Part shown: positions 59,570-64,000 of the stretch, in pieces
Position numbering within the stretch: position 1 is the stretch's first letter
Layout: the number at the start of each line of letters is the position of its first letter
NCBI GenBank assembly: GCA_028818855.1
Contig: JAPPMY010000056.1
Coordinates: 62,001 to 126,000 of the forward strand
Length of the DNA stretch: 64,000 nucleotides
DNA from: Rhodospirillales bacterium
GTDB taxonomy: Bacteria; Pseudomonadota; Alphaproteobacteria; UBA828
Reading direction: 5' to 3'
The notes under the pieces: model-generated
What the model was told of the DNA's origin: nothing
The model's database searches: none
What the model saw: only the letters and a program-made list of their open reading frames with translations
Translations under genes and position numbers: made by a program

Positions 59570-59699
59570 GCGCTGGGTCTCCGCGCCGTTTCTCCGTCTG
59601 CGGCCGGCCGCCGCCCGTACCGGTCAGAAACCGCGACCGCCCGAGAGACGCCGGGGCTGCCGGCGCCGCTCGAGCGGAGCGGTAAAGCCTGATTGGAAC

Positions 59700-61229
59700 C
59701 TAGATGTCGTGGATGGCGTTCAGCTCGTCCTTGATGGAGTCGCACGCCTCCTGAGCCGAAAGCTCGCCGGCGATGCACTGCTGCGTGCCGACGCGAACGA
59801 TCTCGTGATACTCGTTCGACTTCGGCAGCTTCGGCCCGAGCACCATGTTGGGCGAGCGGATGCCCTTGTCGTAGACCGCCTCGAAGGTGAGCGCGTTCGG
59901 CATGGTGGTGGGCCGGTTGCGCGCCTCCTTGACCTCCGGCACCTCGAGCACCGACTTCCGCGTGGGCGTACCGCCGACGCCCTGCAGCACCATGAGCTGC
60001 GTCTCGTGGCTGCAGGCCCAGCTCGCGAAGATGAACGCCGCGCGCTGCAGGTCCATCGACGCACCGGCGTTGATGCCGATGCCGCCGATGCCGCAGTTGG
60101 TGGCGTTGACGACGTTGTCGCCGCCGTCGGTGTTCCACTCCACGGCGCCCTTCGGCCCCATGGCGTAGGCCGTCTTGCCGCCCGCCGCGACCGACTGCTC
60201 GGCATCCTCAACCGAGGCCGCGAACTCGTGGTACTGGATTTGCATGGCGACGCCGCCGGCGGCGTAGACCGTGTTCAGCTCCAGCGTCCCGTTGGTCAGG
60301 TTGTCGGGGTGGCTGACGTCGGCGAGAGCCTTGTAGCCCTCCATAGCCTTGACCGACTGCGCATCGCCCCAGTTGGTCGGGCCGGGGTTCTTCGAGCCGA
60401 GCGTGTCGTCGACCGCGAAGTCGAGCCACTGGTTCTGCGCGTACATGTGCCGCTGGATGTCGAGCTGCGTGGTCCAGCCGAACGAGCCGTGATGCTGCGC
60501 GTAGCCGTAGGGGATGGACGAATCGCGCTCGTGCATCTTGCCGAAGAACTCGGTGATATCGACCATGTCCTTGTAGGTCGTCTCGTCGGTGAACTCGAGG
60601 CGGTAGCCGTAATCGGCCTCGAAGTCCTTGGTCAGCTGCTCGAACAGGTCCTGCCGGTAGAAGGTGCAGGAGACCGCGCAGTCATAGGGGAAGGCGCGGA
60701 TCGGGCCGCGCTCGTAGTAGACGCCGCAGGCGTCCAGGTAATTCTCGAACCAGACGTCGCTGCCGTAGCCCTGCGGATCGAGCGGAAGCGTGTCGTCGAC
60801 CGAGAACTCGTTGAGGTCGGCGTAGAAGTCGGCGAAGGGCGAGCCGATCGGCTTGTCCTGCACGTAATTGAGGTGATAGTCGGCCTGGCCGCTCCGCAGG
60901 TCGATGCCGACCTTCTGCTGCACGGTCGGCAGGCCGTCGGTCAGGATCTCCACCTCGATGCCGGTGAGATCGTAGAACGCCTGGATGTTGTCCCGGATCG
61001 CGAAGGAAGGCGGCGTGTTCTCGGACATGAACACGAGCTTGGAGCCCTCGTACTGGCGCCACTTGGCTTCATCGGACGAATAGGCATAGACCGGCCGGCG
61101 CGTGATCACCGAGTTCATGCCGACCGCGATCGAGCCGGCGCCGAGCACGGTTGCGACGCCGCCTCCAAGCTCAAGGAACTTGCGGCGGCTGATCGGCTTG
61201 TAGAGTGCCTTCTTGGGCATAGAGAACAT
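59700..61229 (-). CDS. Tat-exported extracellular solute-binding protein
   Basis: 509-residue binding protein of the MalE-like group. The N-terminus has ISRRKFLELGGGVATVLG, a twin-arginine signal with hydrophobic core, so it is exported folded; the mature protein begins near SSDEAKWRQYEG. The lobe segment LVFMSENTPPSFAIRDNIQAFYDLTGIEVEI is typical of sugar or polyol binders. The gene starts at 61229 with AAGGGAG upstream. It is the first gene of the four-gene importer. The ligand is not evident from sequence; length and family suit a glycoside, polyol or glycerophosphate-like substrate. Confidence 0.82.
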   Translation of the reverse strand: MFSMPKKALYKPISRRKFLELGGGVATVLGAGSIAVGMNSVITRRPVYAYSSDEAKWRQYEGSKLVFMSENTPPSFAIRDNIQAFYDLTGIEVEILTDGLPTVQQKVGIDLRSGQADYHLNYVQDKPIGSPFADFYADLNEFSVDDTLPLDPQGYGSDVWFENYLDACGVYYERGPIRAFPYDCAVSCTFYRQDLFEQLTKDFEADYGYRLEFTDETTYKDMVDITEFFGKMHERDSSIPYGYAQHHGSFGWTTQLDIQRHMYAQNQWLDFAVDDTLGSKNPGPTNWGDAQSVKAMEGYKALADVSHPDNLTNGTLELNTVYAAGGVAMQIQYHEFAASVEDAEQSVAAGGKTAYAMGPKGAVEWNTDGGDNVVNATNCGIGGIGINAGASMDLQRAAFIFASWACSHETQLMVLQGVGGTPTRKSVLEVPEVKEARNRPTTMPNALTFEAVYDKGIRSPNMVLGPKLPKSNEYHEIVRVGTQQCIAGELSAQEACDSIKDELNAIHDI

Positions 61230-61324
61230 GCTGCTTCTCCCTTGCGGATGTCGAAGAATGGCGGTGCATCGACGGGATTGAAGGGCAGGACGGCGGCGCA
61301 GCGAATTACTGCCGCGGCGGCCTC

Positions 61325-61356
61325 CCCCCGCCGGCTGGGGGCAAACTGGACGTTTG
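61325..61356 (-). terminator. Two adjacent hairpins between acetoacetyl-CoA synthetase and importer genes
   Basis: CCCCC (61325-61329)/GGGGG (61337-61341) and CAAAC (61342-61346)/GTTTG (61352-61356) form two small stems within the 191-base gap after the acetoacetyl-CoA synthetase gene. They are weak and may act as a terminator or leader structure for the binding-protein gene. No other feature is visible in the gap apart from TTGACT on the minus strand at 61371-61366. Confidence 0.3.
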
Positions 61357-61420
61357 TTTTCCGGGAGTCAATGGTCGAGCCGAAGGGGCGCGCGTGCCGC
61401 TGCTACCGCCCGATTCAGCG

Positions 61421-63373
<1,953 letters not shown>

Positions 63374-63466
63374 GGCTCCTCCGCTGCTGCCGCGCCCTCA
63401 ATAGCAGGCTCCCGCGCGGAACGGGAGACCCGCCACCTTTGATTGACACTTCAACGAGATTCCCTA

Positions 63467-63495
63467 TTGAAATCGGACTGAATTCGTCCTATATG
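63467..63495 (+). promoter_or_regulatory. Candidate promoter of the Rrf2/SUF regulator gene
   Basis: TTGAAA (63467-63472), a 17-base spacer and TATATG (63490-63495) form a sigma-70-like promoter that points to the regulator gene, with a leader of about 45 bases. A second TTGACA (63443-63448) lies 24 bases upstream and may be an alternative -35. Such genes are normally autoregulated by their own Fe-S protein, but I could not assign an operator. Confidence 0.5.
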
Positions 63496-63548
63496 CCCGT
63501 CACGCACATGCCCGGGCGCGGGCGAGGCGATTGCGAGGGGGTACGAAC

Positions 63549-64000
63549 ATGATCCGCGTCAGCCGCATGGCCGACTATGGCGTCGTGGCCATGACCCACA
63601 TCGCGCGCGATCCCCGCGCGAGGCACACCGCGGCAAGCATCGCAGCGCAGACGGGCGTGCCCCAGCCGAGCGCGAGCAAGCTCCTGAAACTGCTGGCGAG
63701 GGCCGGCATCGTGACGTCCCACCGGGGGGCCAAGGGCGGCTACGTGCTAGCGCATGCGCCCGATCAGGTCTCGGTCGCAGATCTTGTCGCGGCCGTGGAC
63801 GGGCCGATTTCGCTGGCCGACTGCCTAGACGGCCCCTCCGGCATCTGCGAGCTGGAGAGCTTCTGTTCGGTGCGAGGACCCTGGCAGAAGATCAGCGACG
63901 CGATCCGCGTCGCGCTGGAGGAAGTGACTCTGGCCGACATGGCCCAGGCGGCGGCGGGTGCGGGCTCCACACCCGCGCAAGCGCAGACCGCGGGCCGGGA
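63549..64000 (+). CDS. Rrf2-family Fe-S cluster regulator of the SUF system, 3' end cut off
   Basis: Open from the ATG at 63549 to the window end without a stop, 150 residues seen; such proteins are usually about 150-160 long. The N-terminal winged helix has MADYGVVAMTHIA, TAASIAAQTGVPQPSASKLLKLLARAGIV and SHRGAKGGYVLA. Three cysteines, in ADCLDG, GICELES and SFCSVRG, match the Fe-S ligand arrangement of IscR-like proteins (spacing of 7 and 5 residues). This type normally precedes sufBCDS, so a SUF operon is expected just beyond the window. Partial: the end and stop are outside. Confidence 0.85.
   Translation, partial: MIRVSRMADYGVVAMTHIARDPRARHTAASIAAQTGVPQPSASKLLKLLARAGIVTSHRGAKGGYVLAHAPDQVSVADLVAAVDGPISLADCLDGPSGICELESFCSVRGPWQKISDAIRVALEEVTLADMAQAAAGAGSTPAQAQTAGR

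Overview
This window reads as a chromosome segment of a GC-rich alphaproteobacterium, probably Rhodospirillales or a relative; the genus cannot be named from sequence alone. The case rests on three things: the bamD-recN-ligA order, the block of CCA-adding enzyme, DUF6111, CoA-type NUDIX and DUF1285 genes, and a SUF-type Rrf2 regulator. Many genes start with GTG and many overlap by 1 to 8 bases. I see no rRNA, tRNA, insertion sequence, prophage or CRISPR array. Both ends cut genes: an acylating aldehyde dehydrogenase on the left and an Rrf2 regulator on the right.

Left region (1-11.6 kb): a C2-sulfonate catabolic module, best read as sulfoacetate degradation. Plus-strand genes encode an acylating sulfoacetaldehyde dehydrogenase (SauS-like), a two-subunit NDP-forming CoA ligase with altered substrate motifs, and a citrate synthase. 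They converge on a minus-strand operon of a TauABC-type importer, sulfoacetaldehyde acetyltransferase (xsc) and phosphotransacetylase (pta). A divergent LacI regulator faces that operon across a region holding a perfect 18-bp palindrome and a second copy 32 bp away. The proposed flow is sulfoacetate, sulfoacetyl-CoA, sulfoacetaldehyde, acetyl phosphate plus sulfite, acetyl-CoA, citrate. No sulfite oxidase or exporter is in view.

11.5-18.9 kb: an orphan ABC membrane domain; a TetR regulator driving a secreted three-domain protein (redoxin, c-type heme, PHM-like copper monooxygenase) in which all expected copper ligands are present; a 470-base gap with a 10-bp tandem repeat; then an omega-aminotransferase with a UPF0261/TIM-barrel pair related to the two halves of plant Tm-1.

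18.9-32.4 kb: a fused hydantoinase/oxoprolinase, an amidase and a complete Liv-type ABC transporter on the minus strand. The Liv set is split by a type II toxin-antitoxin pair on the opposite strand. L-serine dehydratase and a CitE-like lyase follow.

32.4-46.5 kb: mostly housekeeping (typA, rmuC, serA, serC, a PhzF-family gene, a Sel1/peptidoglycan-binding protein, bamD, recN, ligA, lipB) and an SMR exporter. TypA has Ser in place of Asn in its G4 motif.

46.8-64 kb: a second, split hydantoinase pair; RNA and nucleotide housekeeping genes; an acetoin dehydrogenase-type operon (E1 alpha, E1 beta, alpha/beta-hydrolase E2); a MalK-family ABC importer with a Tat-exported binding protein; acetoacetyl-CoA synthetase; and the start of a SUF regulator gene. 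The strongest candidates for undescribed biology are the sulfonate module with its NDP-forming ligase and the redoxin-heme-copper protein.
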